Part shown: piece after piece, positions 34,099 through 43,365 of the stretch
Position numbering within the stretch: position 1 is the first letter of the stretch
How the letters are laid out: every line of letters starts with the position of its first letter
NCBI GenBank assembly: GCA_041397825.1
Contig: JAWKVX010000006.1
Span: 372,001-436,000, forward strand
Reading direction: 5' to 3'
Source: JANNSX01 sp041397825
GTDB lineage: Bacteria; Pseudomonadota; Alphaproteobacteria; Rhizobiales; Hyphomicrobiaceae
DNA length: 64,000 nucleotides
Made by a program: the position numbers and the translations under genes
Notes under the pieces: model-generated
What the model was told of the DNA's origin: nothing
Databases searched by the model: none
The model's input: the letters and a program-made list of their open reading frames with translations, nothing else

Positions 34099-35464
34099 AT
34101 TGCTCTCTGTACCTGCGCACGATCCGGAGCGCGATGACGTTGAGGGCGAGCGTGAAGAAGAACAGCACGAGGCCCAGGGCGAAGGCCGAGAGCGTCTTGG
34201 CGCTGTCGAACTCCTGATCGCCGACCAGCAGGGTCTTGATCTGGACCGTGATGGTCGTCACCGCCTCGAGCGGATTGAAGGTCAGGTTGCCGGTGAGCCC
34301 CGCCGCCATGACGACGATCATGGTCTCGCCGACCGCCCGGCTGACGGCCAGCATGAAGGCCGAGACGATGCCCGGAAGTGCGGCCGGCAGCACGACGCGT
34401 TTGATGGTCTCGGAGCGCGTCGCGCCCATGGCGAAGGAGCCGTCGCGCAGCGATTGCGGCACGGCGTTGATGACGTCGTCCGAGAGGGAGGACACGAAAG
34501 GGATGATCATCACGCCCATGACGAGGCCGGCGGCGAGTGCCGACTCCGATGCGACGTCGAGGCCCAATGCCTCGCCCGCCTGGCGCACCAGCGGCGCCAT
34601 GGTGAGCGCGGCGAAGAAGCCGAAGACCACCGTCGGGATGCCGGCGAGGATTTCGAGCATCGGCTTCACCCAGGCCCGGAAGCTCTGGCTCGCATACTCC
34701 GACAGGTAGATGGCGGCGAGGAGGCCGACGGGGCCGGCGACCAGCATGGCAATCAGCATGATGAGCGTGGTGCCGGCGAACAGCGGCACGGCGCCGAAGG
34801 CCCCTGACTGGCCAACCTGGTCCTCGCGGATCGCCGTCTGCGGCGACCATTGCAGGCCGAGGAGAAAATCCTGGATGGGATAGCGGTCGAAGAAACGGAG
34901 CGATTCGAACAGCACGGAGAGCACGATGCCGACCGTCGTGAGCACAGCGACCGTCGAGCAGGCGACGAGCGCCGCCAGGACGAGCCGCTCGACGATGTTG
35001 CGGGCCCTGAGGTCGGGACGTTGCCGGGACCGGGCCCAGAGGAAGCCGAGGAGGGCGAGAGCCAGACCGGCCCCGAGCCTGAGCCAGTCGCTCGTCGCTT
35101 GGAGCGAGGTCATCGTCTCGGCGGCTTTGATGATCTCGGGCCTGGCCCCGCCGGCGAAGCTGCCAGTGACGACGTTGTCGATCTCTCGGAGGATCGTTGC
35201 CCGCTGCAGCACGTCGGTCGGCTGCAACTCGGTCGGCAAGGTGGCGAGAGCCTCGGCCTCGATCAGCTTCGGGGCCAGCGGGCTCCAGAGCGCCAACACC
35301 AACAGCATCGGCAGCGCCGCCGCCGAGGCCAGATACCAGCCGTGATAGGCGGGGAGCGAATGCACGACATGGGGGCCGCCGCGCAGCGCCACGCCGCGGC
35401 TGCGGCCGAGCCCATAGGCGATGATCAGGATCGCCACGAGCGCCAGCAGATAAATCGATGTCAT
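34091..35464 (-). CDS. pstC: Phosphate ABC transporter permease PstC
   Basis: The 457-residue permease is longer than the 320-residue norm because of an N-terminal part with two or three extra membrane helices, typical of the alphaproteobacterial form. The core has the coupling-loop pattern DVINAVPQSLRDGSFAMGAT and ETMIVVMAAGLTGNLTFNP. The stop overlaps the pstA start by 8 bp. It lies 137 bp downstream of pstS. Confidence 0.94.
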   Translation of the reverse strand: MTSIYLLALVAILIIAYGLGRSRGVALRGGPHVVHSLPAYHGWYLASAAALPMLLVLALWSPLAPKLIEAEALATLPTELQPTDVLQRATILREIDNVVTGSFAGGARPEIIKAAETMTSLQATSDWLRLGAGLALALLGFLWARSRQRPDLRARNIVERLVLAALVACSTVAVLTTVGIVLSVLFESLRFFDRYPIQDFLLGLQWSPQTAIREDQVGQSGAFGAVPLFAGTTLIMLIAMLVAGPVGLLAAIYLSEYASQSFRAWVKPMLEILAGIPTVVFGFFAALTMAPLVRQAGEALGLDVASESALAAGLVMGVMIIPFVSSLSDDVINAVPQSLRDGSFAMGATRSETIKRVVLPAALPGIVSAFMLAVSRAVGETMIVVMAAGLTGNLTFNPLEAVTTITVQIKTLLVGDQEFDSAKTLSAFALGLVLFFFTLALNVIALRIVRRYREQYD

Positions 35465-35601
35465 GTCGGCACCCGCTGACTTCTCTCTCGCGCCGTCCGG
35501 CGACGGTGCGCCGGCAACCTACACGAGGGCGACGCGAAACTCATGCCTCGATGCGGTGGTCTGGTGCGGTCGTCGGTCTCGCCGCCGCACCAGCGCCTCT
35601 C

Positions 35602-36642
35602 CTACTTCACTTCGGTGAGAACCGTCAGGTCCTTGCCGGCCGACATCGTCGCGGCCGCCATGTCCTCGGGCAGCGGGATGAGGCCCTTGCCGGTCAGATA
35701 GCCGTCCTCGCCTAATGCCTTCTCGGAGGTGTACTCGGCGATGAACTCGGCCATGCCCGGAATGACGCCGACATGCTGCTTCTTGGCGTAGATGAAGAGC
35801 GGGCGCGAGACCTTGTAGTCGCCCGAGGCGATGGCCTCGAAGGTCGGCGCGGCACCGTCGACGGTCGCACCCTTGATCTTCGAGGTGTTCTCCTCGAGGA
35901 AGGAGTAGCCGAAGACGCCGACCGCCTTTGTATTGGCGTCGAGCTTCTGGACGATCAGGTTGTCGTTCTCGCCGGCATCGATATACGCGCCGTCCTCGCG
36001 CAGCGACTTCCAGACCGCGTCGAAGGCCTTGGAGTCCTGCTTCTTCAGCTCCTTGAGCGAGTCGATCTTGCCGGCGGCCGATTCCATGACGAGCTCGAGG
36101 AAGGCGTCGCGCGTGCCAGAGGTCGGCGGCGGGCCCAGCACCTCGATCTTCTCGTCGGGAAGCGAGGCATCGACGTCCTTCCAGGTTCTATTCGGGTTGG
36201 CGACGAGCTTGCCGTCGGCACCGGGAATCTCCTTGGCGAGCGCCCGGAACAGAATGTCCTTCGTCAGGACCAGGTCGGGGCCCGACTTCGCGTTGGCGAT
36301 GACGATGCCGTCGAAGCCGACCTTGAGTTCGACGATGTCGGTGACGCCGTTCTTCTGGCAGTCCTCGAACTCGCTCTTCTTGATCGGACGGGACGCGTTG
36401 GTGAAGTCCGGATGGTCCGGGCCGACGCCGGCGCAGAACTGCTTCATGCCGCCGCCCGTGCCGGTCGATTCAACCACCGGGGTCTGGAAGCTGCCTGCCT
36501 TGCCGAACGCCTCGGCAACCGCCGTCGTGAACGGATAAACCGTCGACGACCCGACGATCTTGATCTGGTCGCGGGCATTTGCCTGGCCGGCTGCGCCGAC
36601 AAGTGCGGCGATCATGGCGAAAGTAGCGAAGGTACGTTTCAC
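35602..36642 (-). CDS. pstS: Phosphate-binding periplasmic protein PstS
   Basis: The 346-residue substrate-binding protein begins at a GTG (36642) behind AGGGAG, giving a 23-residue signal peptide (cleavage after ANA). Phosphate-loop residues are seen in IVGSSTVYPFTTAVAEAF and VESTGTGGGMKQFC, with GPPPTSGTRDAFLE near the middle. It captures phosphate for PstCAB. It is the first transport gene after phoR, and the spacer upstream holds a possible Pho box. Confidence 0.95.
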   Translation of the reverse strand: MKRTFATFAMIAALVGAAGQANARDQIKIVGSSTVYPFTTAVAEAFGKAGSFQTPVVESTGTGGGMKQFCAGVGPDHPDFTNASRPIKKSEFEDCQKNGVTDIVELKVGFDGIVIANAKSGPDLVLTKDILFRALAKEIPGADGKLVANPNRTWKDVDASLPDEKIEVLGPPPTSGTRDAFLELVMESAAGKIDSLKELKKQDSKAFDAVWKSLREDGAYIDAGENDNLIVQKLDANTKAVGVFGYSFLEENTSKIKGATVDGAAPTFEAIASGDYKVSRPLFIYAKKQHVGVIPGMAEFIAEYTSEKALGEDGYLTGKGLIPLPEDMAAATMSAGKDLTVLTEVK

Positions 36643-36738
36643 GTGGCTCTCCCTGCTGTCATGAAGGCCGCAGCCTTCACACCGAGACCTCGGCCTCATC
36701 GAGCGCGTTCACGCTCGTGACCTGTGTATGCCGGGCGA

Positions 36739-36756
36739 GCAAAACAATTATGACAG
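36739..36756 (-). promoter_or_regulatory. Possible Pho box upstream of pstS
   Basis: On the minus strand the sequence reads CTGTCATAATTGTTTTGC. The first seven bases match the CTGTCAT half of the PhoB consensus exactly and the second half (position 12 on) is weaker. It lies about 100 bp before the pstS start in an AT-rich spacer, the expected place. Confidence 0.5.
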
Positions 36757-36826
36757 CTTAAACTATTGAATAATCGTGATATTATGAGAATTAATGACCG
36801 GGATGAAAGCGTCGCCTGACTGTGGC

Positions 36827-38077
36827 CTAGATCGCCGGCAGGACGACTGTGAAGATCGAGCCCTTGCCGACCTCCGAGCGGATCAGCAGCTCGCCCCGAT
36901 GGCGGTTGAGGATATGCTTGACGATCGCCAGTCCGAGGCCGGTGCCTCCGCGGTTGCGGCTTTCCGGTACGTCGACCCTGTAGAAGCGCTCGGTCAGTCG
37001 CGGCAGATGTGCCGCGGCAATTCCCGGACCGTCGTCGGCGACCGTGAGCGTCGCCTGCCTCTCACCTGCCGTTGGAGCGGCGACCGAGATCCGGACATGG
37101 CCATCGGGTCGACCGTACTTGATGGCATTCTGAATTAGGTTCTGCGCGACCTGCTCGAGCTCCTGGGTGTCGCCCCGGACCAGGACCGGGCTCACGAGGG
37201 GGCCCACCTCGAGGCTCACATGCGCCTCGCGAGCCAACGGCTCGAGAGCTTGTGCGATGCTTGTTGCGATCTTGCCGAGATCAGCGATGCCGCTAGGCGT
37301 GACATGCTCGCGCATTTCGATCTTGGACAGCGACATGAGGTCGTCGATCAGCCTGGTCATGCGTGTGGCTTGGCTGGCCATCACGCTGAGGAAGCGCTCG
37401 CGCGCCACGGCATCGTTCCTGGCCGAGCCCTGCAGAGTTTCGATGAAGCCCTGCAATGAGGCGAGTGGTGTCCGGAGCTCGTGACTGGCATTGGCGACAA
37501 AATCGGCGCGCATCTGCTCGATTCGGGCTTCCTCGGTGAGGTCACGCAGGGCGAGGAGCAGGTGGGTTGCACCATCGGCAGGGCTCTTGAAGGCCGCAAT
37601 CGCCGTTTCGATATGTCGCTCGACCGGCACGCGCTGCTCATAGCGGACCTGTTGCGTCTGACCGGAGCTCCGTGCCTGACGCATGGCGGCGATCAGGTCC
37701 GGTTGTCGCGTCGCGGACAGGATCGGGCCGCCGATCTGAAGGTTGGGCCATAGCTCGCGAGCCCGATCGTTGAAGGCAGCGATCGTATCGTCCGGTGCGA
37801 GGAGAACGACGGCGCCGGGCAAGGCGTCGACCAATGCCGCATGAGAGGGGAGCGGCACGATGCCGGGATCGTCACGGCCGGTTTCCTTGCTGACCTGCCG
37901 CAGTTGTCTGTCATACCAAAGGCCGCAGATCACGGTTGCGGCCCAGGCGATGACGGTGGGTGCCCAGCCGATGCCCGAAGCCACCTCGAGAAGGACGAAC
38001 ACGGCCGTGACTGCCATCGCCGCGGCAATTCGCGCACGCCGCCCAGGACCATCGAGAGGTCGTTCGGGAGTCTTCAC
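36827..38077 (-). CDS. phoR: Phosphate regulon sensor histidine kinase PhoR
   Basis: The 416-residue inner-membrane kinase has two membrane segments at about 17-55, a PAS-like domain at about 80-175, a HisKA domain with phospho-acceptor His199 in VANASHELRTPLAS, and a HATPase domain with QNLIQNAIKYGRPDGH (N box), VADDGPGI (G1) and RGGTGLGLAIVKHIL (G2). It phosphorylates PhoB and is probably held by PstSCAB-PhoU. It heads the cluster. Confidence 0.93.
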   Translation of the reverse strand: MKTPERPLDGPGRRARIAAAMAVTAVFVLLEVASGIGWAPTVIAWAATVICGLWYDRQLRQVSKETGRDDPGIVPLPSHAALVDALPGAVVLLAPDDTIAAFNDRARELWPNLQIGGPILSATRQPDLIAAMRQARSSGQTQQVRYEQRVPVERHIETAIAAFKSPADGATHLLLALRDLTEEARIEQMRADFVANASHELRTPLASLQGFIETLQGSARNDAVARERFLSVMASQATRMTRLIDDLMSLSKIEMREHVTPSGIADLGKIATSIAQALEPLAREAHVSLEVGPLVSPVLVRGDTQELEQVAQNLIQNAIKYGRPDGHVRISVAAPTAGERQATLTVADDGPGIAAAHLPRLTERFYRVDVPESRNRGGTGLGLAIVKHILNRHRGELLIRSEVGKGSIFTVVLPAI

Positions 38078-38250
38078 GTCCTGCTACCTCTGTGACCGGG
38101 ATCTCGCCGCCCCTACACCATCCTCTGCCCGAGCGTCGAGCCGGTTGCAGAGGCGTTTCACATGTGGGAGCCTCGTGCAACCGGGATCGCTCCGTTTGCG
38201 GTCCGCAGTCCCTGCGAGCGCGAGCTGCAGCCATGAGAGGCTGATCCGAA

Positions 38251-39156
38251 GTGAAGAAGTCAAAGACCAAGTCAAGTGCGGCCGGTGTTGCCAAGCCCGA
38301 CACGCCGCCGCCGGCCTTCGATCTCGAGGATCCGGAACTGCCGAAGTGGGTCGACGAGGGCTCGTTGGCTTCCGGCGGTTTCCCCTATGACAAGCGGCTC
38401 AAGGAGAAGACCTTTCTCAAGGAGCTGAGACCGCTTCAGATCGAGCTGATGAAGTTGCAACGCTCGATGCAGAAGAAGGGCGATCGCGTGGTCATCGTCG
38501 TCGAGGGGCGGGATGCGGCCGGCAAGGGGGGCGTCATCGGCCTCTTCATGCAGCACCTGAACCCCCGGCATGCGCGCGCCGTCGCGCTATCGAAGCCGAC
38601 CGACGCCGAGCGTGGGCAATGGTACTTTCAGCGCTACATTCCCCACCTGCCGACCTCCGGCGACCTCGTGATGTTCGATCGGTCCTGGTACAACCGGGCT
38701 GGTGTCGAGCCGGTCATGGGCTTCTGTACGGAAGAGCAGCACGAGACGTTCCTGCGCGAGGCCCCGGCCTTCGAGGGCATGCTCGTTCGCGACGGCGTTA
38801 AGCTCTTCAAGCTGTTTCTCACGATCGGCCGCGAAATGCAGATGAAGCGGTTCCACTCGCGCCGCCACGATCCTTTGAAACAGTGGAAGCTCACCGACAT
38901 CGACCTCAAGGGACTGGAGCTTTGGAACGCGTACTCCGAGGCGCAAGAGCGCATGTTCGCCGCGACGCACACCGAGAAGGCTCCATGGACGGTGGTCCGC
39001 GCCAACGACAAGCTCCGTGCGCGCCTGGCCGTGCATCAGCTCATCCTGTCGAAGCTCGACTACGACGGGAAGGACGCGAAGGCCGTCGGCACGCCCGATC
39101 CGAAAATCGTCGGTTCGGGGCCGGAGTTCTTCGATATGCCCAACTGGGATCAGTAA
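38251..39156 (+). CDS. ppk2: Polyphosphate kinase 2 (PPK2)
   Basis: The 301-residue enzyme transfers phosphate between polyphosphate and nucleotides. Walker A EGRDAAGKGG is at about 85-94, and the lid region MFDRSWYNRAGVEPVMGFC and the PPK2 pattern RFHSRRHDPLKQWKLTDIDL are all visible. The single-domain length and sequence fit class I. The start is GTG at 38251, since upstream ATGs are out of frame. It is divergent from phoR, suggesting a link between the Pho response and polyphosphate. Its last 7 bp overlap the convergent lipoprotein gene. Confidence 0.94.
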   Translation: MKKSKTKSSAAGVAKPDTPPPAFDLEDPELPKWVDEGSLASGGFPYDKRLKEKTFLKELRPLQIELMKLQRSMQKKGDRVVIVVEGRDAAGKGGVIGLFMQHLNPRHARAVALSKPTDAERGQWYFQRYIPHLPTSGDLVMFDRSWYNRAGVEPVMGFCTEEQHETFLREAPAFEGMLVRDGVKLFKLFLTIGREMQMKRFHSRRHDPLKQWKLTDIDLKGLELWNAYSEAQERMFAATHTEKAPWTVVRANDKLRARLAVHQLILSKLDYDGKDAKAVGTPDPKIVGSGPEFFDMPNWDQ

Positions 39157-40361
39157 CCGGCGACACCAAACCCGCTCGGCGCGGGATCGACGACACCGAT
39201 CCGGCCCGGGCCGATGCCGAGGATGGCGTAGTTGCGTTCGACCGTGCCGTCGGGGCGCAGGCGGAACAGGCCATCGACGCCGGCGAAGCCGCTCTGCCGG
39301 GTCAAGGTGGACGGCAGGAAGCGCTGCCCCTTCGAGCCGCTGGCTGTGGCGATCGCCAGGCTCACGGCGTCATAGGCCAGGCTTGCGATGCGCGCGGGCG
39401 ATGCACCGAAAGTCTTGGCGTAGCGCGTCGAGAAATTGGACCAGCCCGTCGGATCGGGGGCTGCGAACCAAGCGCCCTGCAAGGCCGGCTCCTCAGTGAC
39501 GGTCGGGTAGTCCCAGCTGCTCGTGCCGATGAGCTGGATGCCGCTTTGCGCGCCGATCTGATAGTGGCCGAGCATCGGGGCGAGCGTCGGCATAGTCTCT
39601 TGTCCACCCGAGATCAGGACGGCGCGGATGGCCTTGGCCGAGCGCGCGCTGCTCTCGATCTCCGCTTTCAGCCTCTGCACCGGCCCCACCATGCCGCCGG
39701 CATCGAGCGCAAAGCGCTCGATCACGGCTGTCTTGGTGCCGGCCGCGCTCGCGGTTTCGCGCAGGGTCATATCGACGATGTCGCCATAGGCGGTCGCGGG
39801 TATGAGCGCCGCAAGCGGCGCAAGGCCTCTGGTCGTCGCGTAGGAGACGGCGCGCCTCACGTCATCGCCGGGCATGAAGCTCAGCAAATAGACCCCGCTG
39901 GCGGCAACCGTCCGATCGCTGGAAAAGGCGACGACCGGAATTCCGGCAGGCGATGCGACGGCGGCGACACTGCGAACCTCGGGGGCGAAGAGCGGGCCGA
40001 CGATCAGCTCGGCACCCTCGGTGGCGGCCGCCGAGGCCGCGGCTCGCGCCCCATCCGGCGTCCCCTGTGTATCCTTCGCCAGCAGCTGGATGTCGGAACG
40101 GTTCATCTCGAATAGCGCCAGCTCACCGGCTTGCTTCAGATCCTGGGCGAGCTTTGCAGCATTGCCAGGCGCCGAGAGCGGCAGCAGCATGCCGATCTTG
40201 ATCGCGGCGCCGGGCGGCGAAACCGTCGCGGTTGTCAGGGGTTGCGTCGTGCCCGTGAACGAGGCCAGCGGGTTGCTCGTGCTGCCGCTGCAGCCGCCGA
40301 GCAATGCGGAGGCGCTCGCTGCGAGCAGCCCGCGCCGGCTCAATCTGGCGTCGACCGACAT
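39150..40361 (-). CDS. LppC/LpoA-like lipoprotein with periplasmic-binding fold (penicillin-binding-protein activator type)
   Basis: The 403-residue protein has a twin-Arg-like lipoprotein signal with lipobox LLGGC (Cys24). The rest is an ABC-type substrate-binding fold of the Leu/Ile/Val type (KIGMLLPLSAPGNAAKLAQD, IVGPLFAPEVRSVAAVA). In Alphaproteobacteria proteins at this locus are annotated as LppC or PBP activators; the activity has not been shown here. It is divergent from rsmI. Confidence 0.82.
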   Translation of the reverse strand: MSVDARLSRRGLLAASASALLGGCSGSTSNPLASFTGTTQPLTTATVSPPGAAIKIGMLLPLSAPGNAAKLAQDLKQAGELALFEMNRSDIQLLAKDTQGTPDGARAAASAAATEGAELIVGPLFAPEVRSVAAVASPAGIPVVAFSSDRTVAASGVYLLSFMPGDDVRRAVSYATTRGLAPLAALIPATAYGDIVDMTLRETASAAGTKTAVIERFALDAGGMVGPVQRLKAEIESSARSAKAIRAVLISGGQETMPTLAPMLGHYQIGAQSGIQLIGTSSWDYPTVTEEPALQGAWFAAPDPTGWSNFSTRYAKTFGASPARIASLAYDAVSLAIATASGSKGQRFLPSTLTRQSGFAGVDGLFRLRPDGTVERNYAILGIGPGRIGVVDPAPSGFGVAGY

Positions 40362-40540
40362 AGTGCCCTCTCGGCTCGATCGCTGTTCCGCCCTCGGACG
40401 GGCCGAGCCTCTCTGACGAAATGATCCGAACCCGGACGATCGTCACGACCTCTACACCCATAGATGCGGATTCGCAACATTTGTGCAAGCATGTAACAAC
40501 GGCCATCCACGGCCACGTGGGTTTGGGACGGGATCGGCGC

Positions 40541-41467
40541 ATGGCAGGCACGGATGCAACAAAGGCTGAGGCGCTCCGCCGCGCGCTTCGAGATTCGGTG
40601 CTTCAGCAACTCGATCAGCATCTGGCGGGCCCTGTCGCGCCCGGGCTGTATCTGGTCGCGACGCCCATCGGCAATCTGAGCGATATCACGCTTCGTGCCC
40701 TGACGACCTTGGCCAACGCCGATACGATCTATTGCGAGGACACCAGACAGTCCCAGAAGCTGCTCGATCGCTACGGCATCCGGCGGAGGTTGCGTGTCTA
40801 CCAGGAGCACAACGCGGCCGAGGAGCGGCCTCGGATTTTGGCGGCCCTGGCGGATGGCCGGAGCATCGCCCTCATCTCCGATGCCGGGACGCCGCTCGTC
40901 TCGGACCCTGGCTACAAGCTCGTTCACGAGGCGGTCGCAGCCGGCATCGACGTGACCGCTGTGCCGGGTCCCTCCGCCGTTCTGGCCGCTCTGTCGGTCG
41001 CCGGCCTGCCGACCGACAGTTTCCACTTTGGCGGCTTCCTGCCGTCCCGCCAGGGCCAGCGCTGCGAGCGCATCGAAGGACTTCGAAGCGTTCCGGGAAC
41101 ACTCGTGCTGTTCGAGGCGCCGCAGCGTCTCGGCGAGACGCTGGCCGATCTCGCCGCGCTGCTGGGTGATCGTCCGGCAGCCGTCGCGCGCGAGCTGACG
41201 AAGCTGCACGAGACCGTGGTCCGCGGTTCTCTGGGTGAGCTTGCCGCCACCTTCGGGAGCGACGAGCCCAAGGGTGAGTGCGTCATCGTCGTCGACGCGG
41301 GTGAGGAGCTCGCCGTCGACGATAGCGACATCGTCTCCCGGCTCAGCGAGGCGCTGCGGGGGCTGAGCACGAAGGACGCGGCCGATCTCGTCGCGCGCCA
41401 GTTGGGTGTGCCTCGAAAACGTGTCTACGCCCTGGCGATTGCGCTGCGATCGGGGACGAAGGAGTAG
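40541..41467 (+). CDS. rsmI: 16S rRNA (cytidine-1402-2'-O)-methyltransferase
   Basis: The 308-residue SAM enzyme methylates the 2'-O of C1402 in 16S rRNA. The tetrapyrrole-methylase-type fold is recognised by GLYLVATPIGNLSDITLRAL, ISDAGTPLVSDPGY and VPGPSAVLAALSVAGLP, with CEDTRQSQKLL as a family mark. The ATG at 40541 follows GGGACGGGAT. It is the first of rsmI-yraN, 5 bp apart. Confidence 0.95.
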   Translation: MAGTDATKAEALRRALRDSVLQQLDQHLAGPVAPGLYLVATPIGNLSDITLRALTTLANADTIYCEDTRQSQKLLDRYGIRRRLRVYQEHNAAEERPRILAALADGRSIALISDAGTPLVSDPGYKLVHEAVAAGIDVTAVPGPSAVLAALSVAGLPTDSFHFGGFLPSRQGQRCERIEGLRSVPGTLVLFEAPQRLGETLADLAALLGDRPAAVARELTKLHETVVRGSLGELAATFGSDEPKGECVIVVDAGEELAVDDSDIVSRLSEALRGLSTKDAADLVARQLGVPRKRVYALAIALRSGTKE

Positions 41468-41472
41468 GGCGC

Positions 41473-41871
41473 GTGACAGGAGCGCCGCATTCGCGTTCGG
41501 AGCGGCGACGGCGCTTTCGCCTCGGCCTGCAAGCAGAGACCGTCGCAGCGGCACTGCTGAGGGCAAAGGGCTATCGCATTCTGGCTCGCCGCTTCAAGAC
41601 CCCGGTCGGTGAGCTCGATATCGTCGCCGTCAGGCGTCGGAGGCTCGCTTTCGTCGAGGTGAAGCGCCGCATCACCATCGAAGTGGCCGCGGATGCCGTG
41701 ACGCCAAAGGCGCAGCGCCGCCTCATCCGTGCCGCGCAGTTCTGGCTCAGTCGCTGGCCGAAATACCAAACTCATGATCAATGTTTCGATATGGTGCTGC
41801 TTGCGCCCGGCCGATGGCCGAGGCATCTGCAAGATGTCTTCGGGGTGCCCGGTGACATGTGGGGCGGGTGA
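41473..41871 (+). CDS. yraN: YraN family (UPF0102) nuclease-fold protein
   Basis: The 132-residue protein has the restriction-nuclease-like fold with the pattern LGLQAETVAAALLRAKGYRI, ELDIVAV and AFVEVKRR (D-ExK catalytic layout). The role is unproven. GTG at 41473 is the start, 5 bp after rsmI. It ends 2 bp before the convergent acyltransferase-like gene. Confidence 0.9.
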   Translation: MTGAPHSRSERRRRFRLGLQAETVAAALLRAKGYRILARRFKTPVGELDIVAVRRRRLAFVEVKRRITIEVAADAVTPKAQRRLIRAAQFWLSRWPKYQTHDQCFDMVLLAPGRWPRHLQDVFGVPGDMWGG

Positions 41872-41873
41872 CG

Positions 41874-43253
41874 TCACGAATTGAAGACATTGATAACGCC
41901 CCGTGTTCGCGGGACTGCTGCGGCCATCGCGTTGATGCCGTCGAGCGTTGCCTGCATCAAGGTCCGGAGCAGGTCGACGATCGTGTCCAGCTGATCCTCG
42001 GAAAGCGTATCCCCGTCTCCGAGCGCCGCTGAAATGTCGAGAGCCTCCGGCACTCGGATGAAGGCGATGCGCGGCGCTGCAGGGCGCGGCACCATCTTGT
42101 CGACGCGGTCGGCGAAGGTGGCCGTGCAGTAGTCGCCGCGGAGCCGCTTGAGGGTCTCTGCAAGGTGCTCCTGGGTGAGCTCTTGGCCGGGATAGAGCGA
42201 GGGGCGGAAGCGGAGAAGCCGACGGATCGTCTCGGTGAGGCCCTTGATCTCCGGGCGACGATCCTTCGCGAAGCCTTCCGAAGCCCGCAGCGCCCGGTCG
42301 GCGGCGCGAACGAGCGGGCGCATCCTCGGCTCGGGATCGGCATCGCCGGAGAGATCGGTCGCGATGTCGGTGCCGAGAGCTTGCCTCAGCCGGTCGCCGA
42401 GCCGTCCCAGGACTTGGCGTTGCTGATCTCCGAAGCTGGCATCGGCGGGTTTGGAAAGTTGCCATGTCTCGGCATCGCGGGTGAGCAGCGTACGATGGGC
42501 GCCGAGGAGTCGGTCCGCTAGCGGCGCCTCGACGGACGGGATGTCGAGCTGGCGTTCGACATGCGCCAGCTCGCGGTGAAGCCCATCCATTGCATCCTCG
42601 ATGAACACCATCTTCCACAGCACCGGCTGCACCAGCGCGCGGCCCGTTGTCGACACGCCGCGTCTCGCTGCCCACGCCGCCGCCGCCATCTCGACGGCGC
42701 CCGGATAGAGACGTCCGATCCGGTCGCCATGCCAGCCGACGGTGCCTTCGGGATGCAGAAGGACGCCGTGGCCCTTCGCCGCCCAGGCAATCGAATGCGC
42801 CTTTGCGGCGCCGCCGCCGACTCCGGGTATCTGGGCGATCAGGTTGTTCTTCAGCCAGAACCTCTGCGCCAGCGCCCCCATGCCGTTGACGATCGAGTTC
42901 GTCGCCCAGCAGGCGGCGAGCGGCGCCGAACGCGCCAGGACCTCCTTGTCGAGCATCCAGTCAGTGAAGAACTCGGGGTGGTTCGGGGTGACGAAGGTGG
43001 CGTTCTCGGGCGCGAGCGCCGCCCGCAGTCGAGCCTCGTCGTCCTCCGGGAAATCGATCGTCCGAATGTCCGACAAGCCCCGGATGCCCGGTAGCCGGCC
43101 AACCATCGGCAGGGCGCGCAAGCCCGGCACACCGCCGAGGCACAGAACCCGATTGACCGGCACGAGCGCCTTGATGAGACGCGGCGACGGCTCGGGCGCG
43201 ACGAACACATCGAGCCGACGAACCGACGATTTTTCAATCTCCTCATCTGTCAT
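41874..43253 (-). CDS. Glycerol-3-phosphate/lysophospholipid acyltransferase-like (PlsC-superfamily) protein
   Basis: The 459-residue protein shows TPNHPEFFTDWMLDKEV, resembling the NHX4D catalytic motif with one additional residue before the Asp, and LLHPEGTVGWHGDRIGRLYP, resembling the EGTR motif. The remaining 250 residues are helical and basic, with no clear family. The protein has no signal peptide or membrane helix, so it may act at the membrane surface or be a divergent member. It is divergent from gshB. Confidence 0.6.
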   Translation of the reverse strand: MTDEEIEKSSVRRLDVFVAPEPSPRLIKALVPVNRVLCLGGVPGLRALPMVGRLPGIRGLSDIRTIDFPEDDEARLRAALAPENATFVTPNHPEFFTDWMLDKEVLARSAPLAACWATNSIVNGMGALAQRFWLKNNLIAQIPGVGGGAAKAHSIAWAAKGHGVLLHPEGTVGWHGDRIGRLYPGAVEMAAAAWAARRGVSTTGRALVQPVLWKMVFIEDAMDGLHRELAHVERQLDIPSVEAPLADRLLGAHRTLLTRDAETWQLSKPADASFGDQQRQVLGRLGDRLRQALGTDIATDLSGDADPEPRMRPLVRAADRALRASEGFAKDRRPEIKGLTETIRRLLRFRPSLYPGQELTQEHLAETLKRLRGDYCTATFADRVDKMVPRPAAPRIAFIRVPEALDISAALGDGDTLSEDQLDTIVDLLRTLMQATLDGINAMAAAVPRTRGVINVFNS

Positions 43254-43365
43254 GCGTCGTCACTCCGAGAGCCGCATTTGACAGGCGCGTCCCGCCAGGG
43301 TCTGGATAACCCGGAATGCAGGCCGGCGCGAGATCGGCCTGTCGCAAGAAAATGTTGGAGCCGCC

